DNA of 64,000 nucleotides from positions 1 through 64,000 of the forward strand of contig JAVBMU010000100.1 in the NCBI GenBank assembly GCA_031552185.1, written 5' to 3'. A program made the position numbers and the translations under genes. The notes beneath the pieces were generated by a model, which saw nothing but the letters and a program-made list of their open reading frames with translations, had not been told where the DNA came from and made no database searches. This stretch comes from JAVBMU01 sp031552185. Its GTDB lineage: Bacteria > Actinomycetota > Actinomycetes > Actinomycetales > Cellulomonadaceae. Each line of letters opens with the position of its first letter. The stretch's first letter is position 1. Positions 8,479 through 17,092 of the stretch are shown in pieces.

Positions 8479-8901
8479 ATGAGGACCCCGGTGTACTTCT
8501 ATTCCAGCAAGTCCGGGATGGTGCGCCTCTTCGCCGAACGCCTCGAACGGCCCGTCCTGGACCTCGGCGACCGCGCGGTGCGGCAGTCCGTCCCGACCGG
8601 CCCCTGGGTGCTGCTCACGCCGTCGTACAAGACCGGAAACCCGGACAACGACACGATTCCCGAGCCCGTGCGGCGTTTCCTGCAGCACCCGGTGACCCGG
8701 CGGCGGCTGGTCGGCGTCATGGGCTCGGGCAACCGGAACTTCGGGGAGTTCTACCAGGCGGCCTGCCGGCAGATCGCGGCGGCCTCCGGGCGGCCGGTGC
8801 TGTTCGAGTTCGAGTTGCAGGGCACCCCGTGGGACGTGCTGGAGGCGCAGCACATTCTGGCCCGCCTCGACGACGCCCTGGCCCGGCGCCAGAGCGCCTG
8901 A
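8479..8901 (+). CDS. nrdI: NrdI, flavodoxin-like ribonucleotide reductase accessory protein
   Basis: A 140-residue flavoprotein of the class Ib ribonucleotide reductase system; it supplies oxidant to assemble the dimanganese-tyrosyl cofactor of NrdF. Flavodoxin features: YYSSKSG-like phosphate loop near the N-terminus (YFYSSKSGM), LLTPSYKTGN and VMGSGNRNFGEFY. The length is typical. The ATG has GGAAGG upstream. Unusually, no nrdH, nrdE or nrdF is next to it, so it must act with subunits encoded elsewhere. It follows hypE by about 120 bp. Confidence 0.9.
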   Translation: MRTPVYFYSSKSGMVRLFAERLERPVLDLGDRAVRQSVPTGPWVLLTPSYKTGNPDNDTIPEPVRRFLQHPVTRRRLVGVMGSGNRNFGEFYQAACRQIAAASGRPVLFEFELQGTPWDVLEAQHILARLDDALARRQSA

Positions 8902-8918
8902 CGAAGCGCGCCGCGCGC

Positions 8919-9101
8919 CGCGGTGGATTCCGGCTTGACCTTGTCATCGGCGCCGTCAGTGAGGCGCTCGGCCGCGAGGTCAGCGAGCGTGGGCTGCGCA
9001 TCGCCGGTCCGATGTACAACGTGTACATCGTCGGCCCCGGCGGGAGCGACGACCCGGCGGCCTGGATCACCGACGTCCGCGTTCCGGTCGCCGCCGAGTA
9101 G
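8919..9101 (+). pseudogene. relic of a GyrI-like / effector-binding domain
   Basis: An open stretch of about 60 codons with no usable start encodes GREVSERGLRIAGPMYNVY followed by IVGPGGSDDPAAWITDVRVP and a stop. This matches the C-terminal end of the GyrI-like (AraC effector-binding) small-molecule domain found alone or on MerR/AraC regulators. The N-terminal two thirds are missing. It begins right after nrdI, in another frame, so a deletion probably fused the two loci. Confidence 0.6.
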
Positions 9102-9119
9102 CGGTCGCACTGCCGCGGC

Positions 9120-9148
9120 GAGGCCCCACCCGCCAGGGGTGGGGCCTC
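9120..9148 (+). terminator. strong hairpin terminator
   Basis: A perfect 11-bp GC stem (GAGGCCCCACC and its complement) encloses a 7-nt loop, just after the GyrI relic. There is no T-run, as is common for high-GC actinobacteria. It probably ends transcripts from the hyp-nrdI side and may serve both directions, because the next gene is convergent. Confidence 0.7.
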
Positions 9149-9256
9149 CCGCTTGCCGGCGGCGCCGCGTCGACGAGGCACCGCCGAGTCACTGCGGGGC
9201 GCTGCCCGCTCGGCTTGCCGGGCCCGGGGTGTCAGGACGTCCGGGGTCGAGTGTCG

Positions 9257-10444
9257 TCACAAGGGGGACGCGCCACAGATGCTTGTTTCAATCCAGTTCG
9301 TCATGGTCGCGCTCGCCGTCTGACCGTACGTGTCCTGCACCGTGAACCGGACGTGGCCGATAAACACCAGGTTGCCCCACGCCGTATCGTCGCCGGCCAG
9401 CTCCAGGGACAGTGGCGCGGGGGGCAGGAGCAGGGTCTGGGTGACGTGACCGGAGTCGTCGGCGTCGAGCCGCCACATGCCGTTCGGCGCCAGATACGAC
9501 TTTCCCCCGCCGGGCAGGCTGAGCGTGCTGAAGTCGATGCTCGCGCCACGAGCCTGCGCCGTGACCGCGCCCGTCAGGTCGAACGTGGCCGGATGGCGAT
9601 AGTAGGCGATGGGGCAACCGGGACCGGTGCGGACTCCCTCCGGACCGAATGCTTCCACGTTGCGAGCGATCGGCGGCAGGATCTCCAGGGCGATCGGCGC
9701 CCTCGCCACGTTGTTCGAGGCGACCGAGTCGCCGCCCGATCCGGTCACGATCGTCGCGACGACCGCCCCCGAGTCGACGTCGGCCGTGCCGGGCGTCACG
9801 GTGGCGCGGAACGTCACCTGCGGGCTGGTCGCTCCCGCGCCCAGCGTCGGCGCGTAGCGCAGAACGAGTTCCGCCCCGCCGGTGGCGCTCCAGCCATCGC
9901 CCGTCACCGAGGCCCGGTCGACCGTCAGCCAGTCCGGGAGCGTGAGTTCGACGTCGACGGCGCCGGTCGCCGGCACCCTCAGGAGCTCAGCCAGGGACAG
10001 GGTCACCTCGACCGGTTCGCCGACCCCGGTGCCCGGATTCACGGACAACGTGGACACGTCGAGGGCGAGGGTGGGCGTGAAGTCCGGCACCGGATCCGGA
10101 TCGGGGGTCGGCGGCGGCGTGGGAGTCGGCGTCGGCGTGGGATCCGGCGTGGGGCTGGGGGTTGGCGGCGGGGTTGTGGTCGGGGTCGGGTCGGCCGGGT
10201 CGCCGGGCGCACTCGCGCTGGGCTTGCCCGGATCGGCGCAATCGGACGCCTGCGCGCCGGTCGCGCCGAACAGCCCGGCCGTGCCCACGAGTCCGACGGC
10301 CAGCGCGAGGGCCAGGCCGGCGGTCAGCGCCCGCGCCCTGCCGCGACGGGCAAGAATCGTGAACACCGCCCCGATCGCCAGCAGCAGCAAGGCGATGCCG
10401 ACCCAGATCGGGGCTTCAAACCCAGTTGACGCAAGACAGTCCAT
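9257..10444 (-). CDS. secreted/membrane-anchored protein with Pro/Thr linker
   Basis: A 395-residue surface protein of unknown function. Two hydrophobic segments lie near the N-terminus (about 12-35 and 45-66), the second possibly a signal or anchor ending in GATGAQAS. A proline/threonine linker (about 85-125, PTPTPTP-type) follows, then a DUF11-like beta domain (about 130-240) and a C-terminal domain ending with a Cys residue near the end. The ATG at 10444 has GAGGAG 7 nt upstream. It is convergent with the hyp side and stands alone. Likely an extracytoplasmic stalked protein. Confidence 0.6.
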   Translation of the reverse strand: MDCLASTGFEAPIWVGIALLLLAIGAVFTILARRGRARALTAGLALALAVGLVGTAGLFGATGAQASDCADPGKPSASAPGDPADPTPTTTPPPTPSPTPDPTPTPTPTPPPTPDPDPVPDFTPTLALDVSTLSVNPGTGVGEPVEVTLSLAELLRVPATGAVDVELTLPDWLTVDRASVTGDGWSATGGAELVLRYAPTLGAGATSPQVTFRATVTPGTADVDSGAVVATIVTGSGGDSVASNNVARAPIALEILPPIARNVEAFGPEGVRTGPGCPIAYYRHPATFDLTGAVTAQARGASIDFSTLSLPGGGKSYLAPNGMWRLDADDSGHVTQTLLLPPAPLSLELAGDDTAWGNLVFIGHVRFTVQDTYGQTASATMTNWIETSICGASPL

Positions 10445-10696
10445 TGCCTGCTCCTCGCTCGTGTGGCGGCGGCGCGGCCAATTACGCCGCGCAACGCCAT
10501 GCGATCTGTTCACGGATCACGAACAAAATGCATGACGCCCGGCCATGCGGAGAGCCTGAAGAGGAGGATGGGGACTTCGTGAGGGTGGCCCAATCCGGTC
10601 CATCACCATTTTGGGTGCAGGGCGGCAGGCGCCGGACGGCGGCCGCCGGCGCGGCGGGCAAGTCGGGGCAGGGCGGTCGACCGGGGGTGCCGGGGC

Positions 10697-13600
10697 TCAG
10701 CGAAAGTCTCTCGACGTCGTTCTGACCTGCAAGGACAGGGGGCTCAGATGCTCGGCCACCAGGTTGGTCGCGCCGTCGGCCCGCTCCAGGCGCCCGCGCA
10801 CCACGAGCGCCGCCGAGGCGCGGGCGACCGTCCGGAACCGGCGCCAGATCTCCGGCCGACACACGACGTTCAGGATCCCCGTCTCGTCCTCCAGGGACAG
10901 GAACGTCACTCCCCCGGCCGTGCCGGGGCGCTGTCGGTGGGTGACGACGCCGCCCACCGCGACCCGGCGAAGCGCCCCCCGCGCCGGTGCGGGGCCGGCC
11001 GGTGCGTGCGCGGCGGGTGCAGGCGCGGCCGGTGCAGGCGCGGCGGGTGCAGGCGCGGCGGGTGCGGAGCCCCCCGGTGCTGGGCCGCCGGCCGACGGCC
11101 CCACGGCGATGGAAGCAGCCACCGCCTCGACCACGGTCAGCACCCCTGCCGCGCGCAGTCCGTCGCGGACGTACTGGGTGGGATAGGAGTCGGCCGAGAC
11201 ACCGGTCGCCCAGACATCGGCCACCGCCAACTCGAGCTCGGACATGCCGGGCAGGGTCGGCGCCGCCACGCCCACGCTCACTCCGGGCAGCGTGTCCGGC
11301 CCCTCCTGGGCCAACGCGCCCGCCGCCCACAACGCCTCCCGACGGTCCGCACCGAGTGACGTCGTCGCGCCGGCCGTCGCCAGGCCCTCGAGTTGGGTGG
11401 TGGTCAGGTCGACGCGGCGGACCAGGTCCCGCAGTTCGGCGAACGGCCCGCCGTCGGCCCGGGCGGTCACGATCCGCTCCGCGGCCTCGACGCCGACCCC
11501 CCGCACGGTCGCCAAACCCATTCGGATGGCGAGGCCGAGGTCGGGATGGGGGTGCCCGTCGGGCGGCGCGGGTTCCCGCCGAGCCCCGGCCGGCCGGGCA
11601 GCCGGCCCGAGAGCCCCGCCCGGCCTGAGTTCCCCCGCCGGGAGCCGTTCGACCGTCGCCTGCACAGCCGACGCATTCAGGTCCGGGCGCAGCGTCGTCA
11701 ACCCGTGCCGGCGCGCGTCGGCGACCAGCGACTGCGGCGAGTAGAACCCCATCGGCTGCGCCGCGAGCAGCCCGGCGTAGAACGCCGCCGGGTGATGCAC
11801 CTTGAGCCAAGCCGAGGCGTACACCAGGAACGCGAACGAATAGGCGTGCGACTCCGGGAAGCCGAAGTCCGCGAACGCCTTGAGCTTGTCGTAGATCTGC
11901 TCGCGCGCGGCCGGGCCGACGCCGTTGCGCTCCATGCCGGCCATCAGCCGCCCGCGCAGCGCCTCCATCCGCTCGACGGAGCGCTTCGATCCCATCGCGC
12001 GGCGCAGCCGGTCCGCCTCGGCGGGCGAGAACCCGGCGACGTCGATCGCCATCTGCATGAGCTGTTCCTGGAACAGCGGCACCCCGAGGGTGCGGCCCAG
12101 CGACTTCTCCAGGAGCGGGTGCAGGAAGGTGACCGGTTCCCGGCCGTGGCGGCGGTTGATGTACGGGTGCACGGACCCGCCCTGGATCGGGCCGGGCCGG
12201 ATCAGGGCGACCTCCACGACGATGTCGTAGAACGTGCGCGGGCGCAGGCGCGGCAGGGTGGCCATCTGCGCCCGGGATTCGACCTGGAAAACGCCCACGG
12301 TGTCCGCGGCACACAGCAGGTCATAGACCGCGGGGTCATCCTCCGGGAGCTTGTGCAGGGCGAGGTCCACGCCCTCGTGCTCGGCGATGAGTTCGAACGC
12401 GATCCGCAGCGCGGTCAGCATGCCCAGGCCGAGCAGGTCGAACTTCACCAGCCCCGCGTCGGCGCAGTCCTCCTTGTCCCACTGCAGGACGGTCCGCCCC
12501 TCCATCCGGGCCCACTCCACCGGACAGACCTCGATCACAGGGCGGTCGCACATCACCATCCCGCCGGAATGGATTCCCAAGTGCCGGGGCAACCGCAGGA
12601 ATCGCTCGGCCAGATCCAGCACCGCGTCGGGGATCTCCCCCGACTCGTCGGCCGCCGGCGGCGCATGCGCCGGCGCGACGTCGTGCGTATTGTCCGTACC
12701 GCCCCACAACGCCATCCCGCGCGCCTGCCGGGCAGCGATCTTGGTGACCACCGCGTCGGGATTCGTCGGTTCTGCGGACCCCGGCACAGACCCGGTAGGT
12801 TCGGGCCCGCGCAACGACCCCCAGCGTTCGATCGACTTGCTCCACGCGTCCTGCTGCCCCACGTCGTACCCGAGGGCGCGGGCGGCGTCGCGCACCGCGG
12901 ACCGGGGCCGATAGGAAATGACGTTGGCGACCTGGGCGGCGTGCCGCCGCCCGAACCGCTCGTAGACGTACTGGATGACCTCCTCCCGGCGCACCGACTC
13001 GATGTCGATGTCGATATCCGGCGGACCGTCCCGCTCCGGGGCGAGGAACCGTTCGAAGAGCAGATGGTTGCGCACCGGCTCCACGGCGGTGATCCCCAAC
13101 GCGTAGCACACCGCGGAGTTGGCGGCCGAGCCGCGACCCTGGGCGAGAATCCCCCGCGTGCGGCAGAACTCGACCAGGTCGTGGACGATCAGGAAGTAGC
13201 CCGGGAACGTGAGGGTCTCGATGATGTCGAGCTCGTGGTCGAGCTGCGCCCACGCCCCGGGGATCCGTTCGCGCTCGCGCGGCCCGTACCGGTCCCCGGC
13301 CCCCCGTTCGACGAGTACCCGCAGCCAGGACGCCTCGGTGTGCCCGGCCGGGACGGGGTACGGCGGCAGTTCGGGCGCGACGAGAGACAGGTCGAAGGCG
13401 CACTCGGCGCCGAGGTCCGCGGCGGTGGCCACGGCCTGTGGGTGCCGGCGATGGCGGGCGAGCATCTCGGCGGCGGAGCGCAGGTGCGCGGTCGGCCCTC
13501 CGGGCAACCAGCCGTCCATGTCGTCCAGCGAGGAGCGCGCCCGCACCGCCGCGAGCGCGTCGGCGAGATCGGCGTCACGCGGGCGGGCGAAGTGTATGTT

Positions 13601-14293
13601 CCCGGTGGCAACAAGCGGGAGCCGGGCCTCGGCGGCGAGGTCGGCGAGTGCCGCGCACAGGTCGGCGTCGCGCGGATCGCCGGCGTCGGTGATCTCGACG
13701 GCGACGTTGCGGCGGCCGAAGATCGCCGTGAGCCGGTCGAGTTCCGCCCGGGCGGCGGCTCGGCCGTGGGTGGTGAGTTCGCGCCGGACCGCGCCCTTGC
13801 GGCAGCCGGTGAGGATGAGCCACTGTCCCTCGGCCTGCTCCCCGAGTTGCTCGAGCCGGTACTCGGCGGCGCCCTTGGCGCCGGTGGCCAGGTGCCCGGT
13901 CGCGATGGCGGCGGACAGATTGCGGTAGCCCTGCGGCCCGCGAGCCAGCACAAGCAGGTGCGTGGCGCGAGGGTCCGGAATGCCGGTGGGTGGGTCGAGG
14001 ACGGGGGCATTCGGCGCCTGTCGGGTCGCTCGGACGGTCCCCGGCGGGATCGGCCCGGTGCCCGACGCCGCGGGCGCGGGCAGGTGGAGTTCCGCGCCGA
14101 AGACGGTCGGCAACCCGACGGTGGCAGCGGCCTGCGCATAGCGCACGACGCCGTAGAGCCCGTCGTGGTCGGTGAGCGCGAGCGCGGTCAGCCCCAGTCG
14201 CGCCGCCTCGGCCGCCAGTTCCTCGGGATGGGACGCGCCGTCGAGGAAGCTGAATGCGGAGTGGGCGTGCAACTCCGCATAACGACTAGTCAT
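10697..14293 (-). CDS. dnaE2: DnaE2, error-prone DNA polymerase III alpha subunit
   Basis: A 1198-residue C-family polymerase used in SOS mutagenesis and translesion synthesis with ImuA and ImuB. An N-terminal PHP domain (ELHAHSAFSFLDGAS, then LTDHDG) is followed by the palm with the acidic motif PDIDIDIE and QGRGSAAN, a helix-hairpin-helix region and an OB fold (VGGVVTHRQRPGTAGG) ending SRDFR, close to the usual SRDFH. Before the OB fold is a (PAPAA)n linker made of 15-bp repeats. The ATG at 14293 overlaps imuB by 8 bp, so it is the last gene of imuA-imuB-dnaE2. Confidence 0.95.
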   Translation of the reverse strand: MTSRYAELHAHSAFSFLDGASHPEELAAEAARLGLTALALTDHDGLYGVVRYAQAAATVGLPTVFGAELHLPAPAASGTGPIPPGTVRATRQAPNAPVLDPPTGIPDPRATHLLVLARGPQGYRNLSAAIATGHLATGAKGAAEYRLEQLGEQAEGQWLILTGCRKGAVRRELTTHGRAAARAELDRLTAIFGRRNVAVEITDAGDPRDADLCAALADLAAEARLPLVATGNIHFARPRDADLADALAAVRARSSLDDMDGWLPGGPTAHLRSAAEMLARHRRHPQAVATAADLGAECAFDLSLVAPELPPYPVPAGHTEASWLRVLVERGAGDRYGPRERERIPGAWAQLDHELDIIETLTFPGYFLIVHDLVEFCRTRGILAQGRGSAANSAVCYALGITAVEPVRNHLLFERFLAPERDGPPDIDIDIESVRREEVIQYVYERFGRRHAAQVANVISYRPRSAVRDAARALGYDVGQQDAWSKSIERWGSLRGPEPTGSVPGSAEPTNPDAVVTKIAARQARGMALWGGTDNTHDVAPAHAPPAADESGEIPDAVLDLAERFLRLPRHLGIHSGGMVMCDRPVIEVCPVEWARMEGRTVLQWDKEDCADAGLVKFDLLGLGMLTALRIAFELIAEHEGVDLALHKLPEDDPAVYDLLCAADTVGVFQVESRAQMATLPRLRPRTFYDIVVEVALIRPGPIQGGSVHPYINRRHGREPVTFLHPLLEKSLGRTLGVPLFQEQLMQMAIDVAGFSPAEADRLRRAMGSKRSVERMEALRGRLMAGMERNGVGPAAREQIYDKLKAFADFGFPESHAYSFAFLVYASAWLKVHHPAAFYAGLLAAQPMGFYSPQSLVADARRHGLTTLRPDLNASAVQATVERLPAGELRPGGALGPAARPAGARREPAPPDGHPHPDLGLAIRMGLATVRGVGVEAAERIVTARADGGPFAELRDLVRRVDLTTTQLEGLATAGATTSLGADRREALWAAGALAQEGPDTLPGVSVGVAAPTLPGMSELELAVADVWATGVSADSYPTQYVRDGLRAAGVLTVVEAVAASIAVGPSAGGPAPGGSAPAAPAPAAPAPAAPAPAAHAPAGPAPARGALRRVAVGGVVTHRQRPGTAGGVTFLSLEDETGILNVVCRPEIWRRFRTVARASAALVVRGRLERADGATNLVAEHLSPLSLQVRTTSRDFR
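10986..11060 (-). repeat. 15-bp tandem repeats inside dnaE2
   Basis: Five 15-bp units related to GGTGCAGGCGCGGCC on the + strand. On the coding strand they give the PAPAA linker of DnaE2. The unit resembles the repeat upstream of hypF but is read in the opposite sense. Confidence 0.85.
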
Positions 14294-16088
14294 AGTGACC
14301 CTCGACGGTCCAGCGACCCTGGGCGCCGGCGAGGAGGAGGCCCTGCCCGTCATCGAGCACCACTTGAAGGTGGACCCGGCGGGCCGGGACCGGGGTCCAC
14401 CACCGCTCGGCGAGCGGCCACGGGCCGGCCCAGTCCCGCACCGCACGGCGGACGAGGGCGCGCCCGTCCCGATCCGCGCGCCCGTCCCGGTCGCCGGCCG
14501 GCGCCGACCCGCCGGCGTTCTTGGGCGCCCAGCACACCGCCGCGGGCGGCGCGCTCATCGCCAGCCGGGCGTCGACGACGACAGGCCGGTCGACGGCGTC
14601 GAGAACCTGCACCGGGGCGGGCTCCGGCAGGACGACCGACGGGCGCGGGCTCGGCAACCTGCCGGGCCACGGCAACGCCGGGTCCCGCGGGGACCGCACC
14701 TCGTCGCCGAACGCAATGAACTGCACCTGATCGCGGGCGTCCCGGCCACCCTGAAGTCGAACGGTCAGCACGCCGTCGCCGCCGAGGAGACCCTGCACCC
14801 GCCCGAGCGCGCGATGCGCCCGCGCGTCCGCACCGGCGGCCGCTCCCCACAGCCGTGGTTGCTCCGCCCCGGCGGGCACGATTTCCTCCCCGGTCAGCCC
14901 GAGGTATACCAGCGGCGCGACGCCCGGAACATCCGGCCCCACCCCACCCGGCCCACCGCCCCGACCGGACCCGCCCGGCCCACCGCCCCGACCGGACCCG
15001 CCCGGCCCGGCGGCGAGCGCCGCCGAGGTCAGCCAGCCGTCCAGTTGCCAGCGCACCCGGTCGGTGACCCGCGCCACGCTCGCGCCGCCCGGACCGTCCA
15101 CGCGCCAGGTGCGCTCCAGGTCACCGCCGGCGGCCGTGCGCGCGGTGATCCGGAGCCGGCCGGCGGTCAGCGACCGCCGGACGAGTTGGTCGTGCAGGTC
15201 CTCGGCGAGGCGGCGGGCGGCGAAGGTCGCCACGTCCACCCGTTCGGCCGGCGGGTCGAGGTCCGTGCCGACGGCGACGTCGGGCTCGACCCGGCGCCGC
15301 GCCGGGGGTCGCAGGTCCTCGCCGCGGGCGAGCCGGTGCGCCCACGCCCCGAGATCGCCGAACCGCGCGGCCACCACCTCGGCAGGCAGGGCACTCAGCG
15401 CGCCGAGGGTGTGTACCCCGAGGCGCCCGAGCAGGTGTACCAGGTCATCGACCGCGACGACGTTGCCGGGCGCGGCGTGGGCGAGCACTCCCGCGGCCAT
15501 CGGGGCGAGGTAGGCGGGCGAACCGTCCGCGGGGACCACCAGGGATTCGCGGGCGGCGAGGACGGCGGCGAGGATGCCGTCCGCCACCCCCACCTGGCAG
15601 TCGTGCCCGGTGTGGTCCGCGACCCGGACCACCAGCGCCTCCGCGAGCGCCTCGTCCGACCCGTGGAAGCGGCTCGCCCCGGCGGCCGGCAGCAGCGCCA
15701 GGCCCGGCCGGGCAATTTCGAGGCCCGCCACCACGGTCTCGGCGGCGAGGGCCACGGGCTCGAATTCGCGGGCGTCGCGGACATCGTCGACGTCGAGAAG
15801 TTCCAGTTCGGGGCAGCATTCGCGGGCCCGACGCCTGCGCATCCCCCGACGCACACCCTGCGCCCGGGCGGTCGCGGAAACAGCGACGATGCGCCGCCCG
15901 TCATGCGTAGCGGCGGGCAGGTGTCCGGGCATCCCGCGCGCGGTCATCGCGGCCAGGACGGGCCAGTCCGGCACCCATAGCGCGGCGGTCCGGGTCGTGC
16001 CCCGGGTGCCCCGCGTGGCGGTCCGGATCGGGGTGCGGATGTCCCGGGTGGGCGCGGTCGGTTCGCCCCGACCGGTCGACGTGCTCAT
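14286..16088 (-). CDS. imuB: ImuB, inactive Y-family polymerase of the SOS mutasome
   Basis: A 600-residue Y-family (DinB/UmuC-like) protein that bridges DnaE2 to the beta clamp during induced mutagenesis. The N-terminal palm reads LWVPDWPVLAA in place of the DMDAFF-type motif, so the catalytic aspartates are absent, as in known ImuB. Little-finger and C-terminal regions follow. A glycine-rich insert near residues 360-380 comes from a 27-bp duplication. The start lies 2 bp after the imuA stop, and the end overlaps dnaE2. Confidence 0.9.
   Translation of the reverse strand: MSTSTGRGEPTAPTRDIRTPIRTATRGTRGTTRTAALWVPDWPVLAAMTARGMPGHLPAATHDGRRIVAVSATARAQGVRRGMRRRRARECCPELELLDVDDVRDAREFEPVALAAETVVAGLEIARPGLALLPAAGASRFHGSDEALAEALVVRVADHTGHDCQVGVADGILAAVLAARESLVVPADGSPAYLAPMAAGVLAHAAPGNVVAVDDLVHLLGRLGVHTLGALSALPAEVVAARFGDLGAWAHRLARGEDLRPPARRRVEPDVAVGTDLDPPAERVDVATFAARRLAEDLHDQLVRRSLTAGRLRITARTAAGGDLERTWRVDGPGGASVARVTDRVRWQLDGWLTSAALAAGPGGSGRGGGPGGSGRGGGPGGVGPDVPGVAPLVYLGLTGEEIVPAGAEQPRLWGAAAGADARAHRALGRVQGLLGGDGVLTVRLQGGRDARDQVQFIAFGDEVRSPRDPALPWPGRLPSPRPSVVLPEPAPVQVLDAVDRPVVVDARLAMSAPPAAVCWAPKNAGGSAPAGDRDGRADRDGRALVRRAVRDWAGPWPLAERWWTPVPARRVHLQVVLDDGQGLLLAGAQGRWTVEGHYD
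14947..15000 (-). repeat. 27-bp direct duplication inside imuB
   Basis: Two exact head-to-tail 27-bp copies (plus a partial third) encode a 9-residue GGSGRGGGP unit twice. The insert keeps the imuB frame and lies in a surface linker. Confidence 0.85.
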
Positions 16089-16090
16089 CC

Positions 16091-17008
16091 CTACCCGACC
16101 AACCGCAACTCACGCCCGAGAAGCTCCGGCTCGAACTCGCTCGTCGGCTCCGCATACGGTTCCGAGTAGGCGAGTCGCTCGCCGCCCACCGGCAGGTCGA
16201 CCTCCACCGTGACCGATCGCGCCGCGCCCGCCCGCCCGCCGCGTTCCACGCGCAGGGTGCGCCGACGCAGCCAGCCGGCGCCGCGATCGACTCCCGCCCA
16301 GGTGCCCTCTCCGGCCGTCAGGACGACGTGTGCCCCGGGCCAGGGGCAGGCGGATACCAGCGTCGCCCCGCGTTCGCGGGCGCGGGCGAGCAGCCGCCGG
16401 CGGTCGGAATCGAGCAACGGGGCGTCGGGTCCCACCACCACGATGTCGACGCCGTCCACGAGCGCCGCGACGACCGCCGCCGCGTCCGGGCCGGGGCGCG
16501 GGACGACCGCGAGGCGGTCGAGGTCCACCCCTGCGTCGACGGCGGCGAGGACCCCCAGGGCCGGGAACCCGACCACCGCCGACCACGCGCCCGCTCCGGA
16601 AGGACCGGTCAGGAGGGTGAGCAGGAGGGCGGTGGACCCCCGGACCTCCACCGCCGTCCCGCGCTGGAGCGCGCCGAACGGAAGCAGCGGGGCGAGGACC
16701 TCCGGGACGGGCCAGAACCGTTCGTGAGTGGATTCATGGGTGGGTTCACGGGTGGGTTCACGGGCGGTTTCATGGCTGCGGCGGCGCGCCGGTTCGCCGT
16801 TCCCGGGTCGGATCGGGCGGGTGGCTCGCACCCCGATCTCGCGCTCCACCCGCCGCAGGAGCGCCCGGGCCGCCGCCGTGCGGTCCAGGACCGAATGCTC
16901 AGCAAGCGGCGCGGGACCCCGCCGGGAAGCGGCGGGCGAAGTGGCAAGCCCGAACGCGTCGTCGACCGACGTCACCTCGACCAGCGTCACCCCGCACCTC
17001 ACCTTCAT
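16091..17008 (-). CDS. imuA: ImuA-type protein of the SOS mutasome
   Basis: About 305 residues with the pattern of actinobacterial ImuA (ImuA'), a RecA-fold-like partner needed with ImuB for DnaE2-dependent mutagenesis. The core (about 105-260) has alternating strands such as LLLTLLTGPSGAGAWSAVVGF and DIVVVGPDAPLL; no classical Walker A is clear. Residues about 80-100 contain REPTHES-type repeats. The start could be ATG 17008 or GTG 16990, which has AAGGTGAGG at good spacing. A perfect LexA box lies immediately upstream. It leads the operon with imuB and dnaE2. Confidence 0.85.
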   Translation of the reverse strand: MKVRCGVTLVEVTSVDDAFGLATSPAASRRGPAPLAEHSVLDRTAAARALLRRVEREIGVRATRPIRPGNGEPARRRSHETAREPTREPTHESTHERFWPVPEVLAPLLPFGALQRGTAVEVRGSTALLLTLLTGPSGAGAWSAVVGFPALGVLAAVDAGVDLDRLAVVPRPGPDAAAVVAALVDGVDIVVVGPDAPLLDSDRRRLLARARERGATLVSACPWPGAHVVLTAGEGTWAGVDRGAGWLRRRTLRVERGGRAGAARSVTVEVDLPVGGERLAYSEPYAEPTSEFEPELLGRELRLVG

Positions 17009-17017
17009 CGAACACGA

Positions 17018-17033
17018 TCGAACACCTGTTCGA
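17018..17033 (-). promoter_or_regulatory. LexA (SOS) box
   Basis: TCGAACACCTGTTCGA is a perfect match to the actinobacterial SOS box (TCGAAC-N4-GTTCGA). It ends 10 bp before the imuA ATG. DNA damage should therefore derepress the imuA-imuB-dnaE2 operon. Confidence 0.93.
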
Positions 17034-17092
17034 ATCCAGTACACGCCCCGCTCCGGTGGATGTCAACCGCGCTGAGGGCGAAGGCCGGTTCG

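Noticed and set aside
8442..9101. nrdI and the GyrI-like segment as one frameshifted gene
   Set aside because: nrdI has its normal length and stop, and the two parts belong to unrelated families.
11393..14719. Very long + strand frame opposite dnaE2 and imuB
   Set aside because: It mirrors conserved polymerase motifs on the other strand. Long antisense frames are common in very GC-rich DNA, and it has no recognisable domain.
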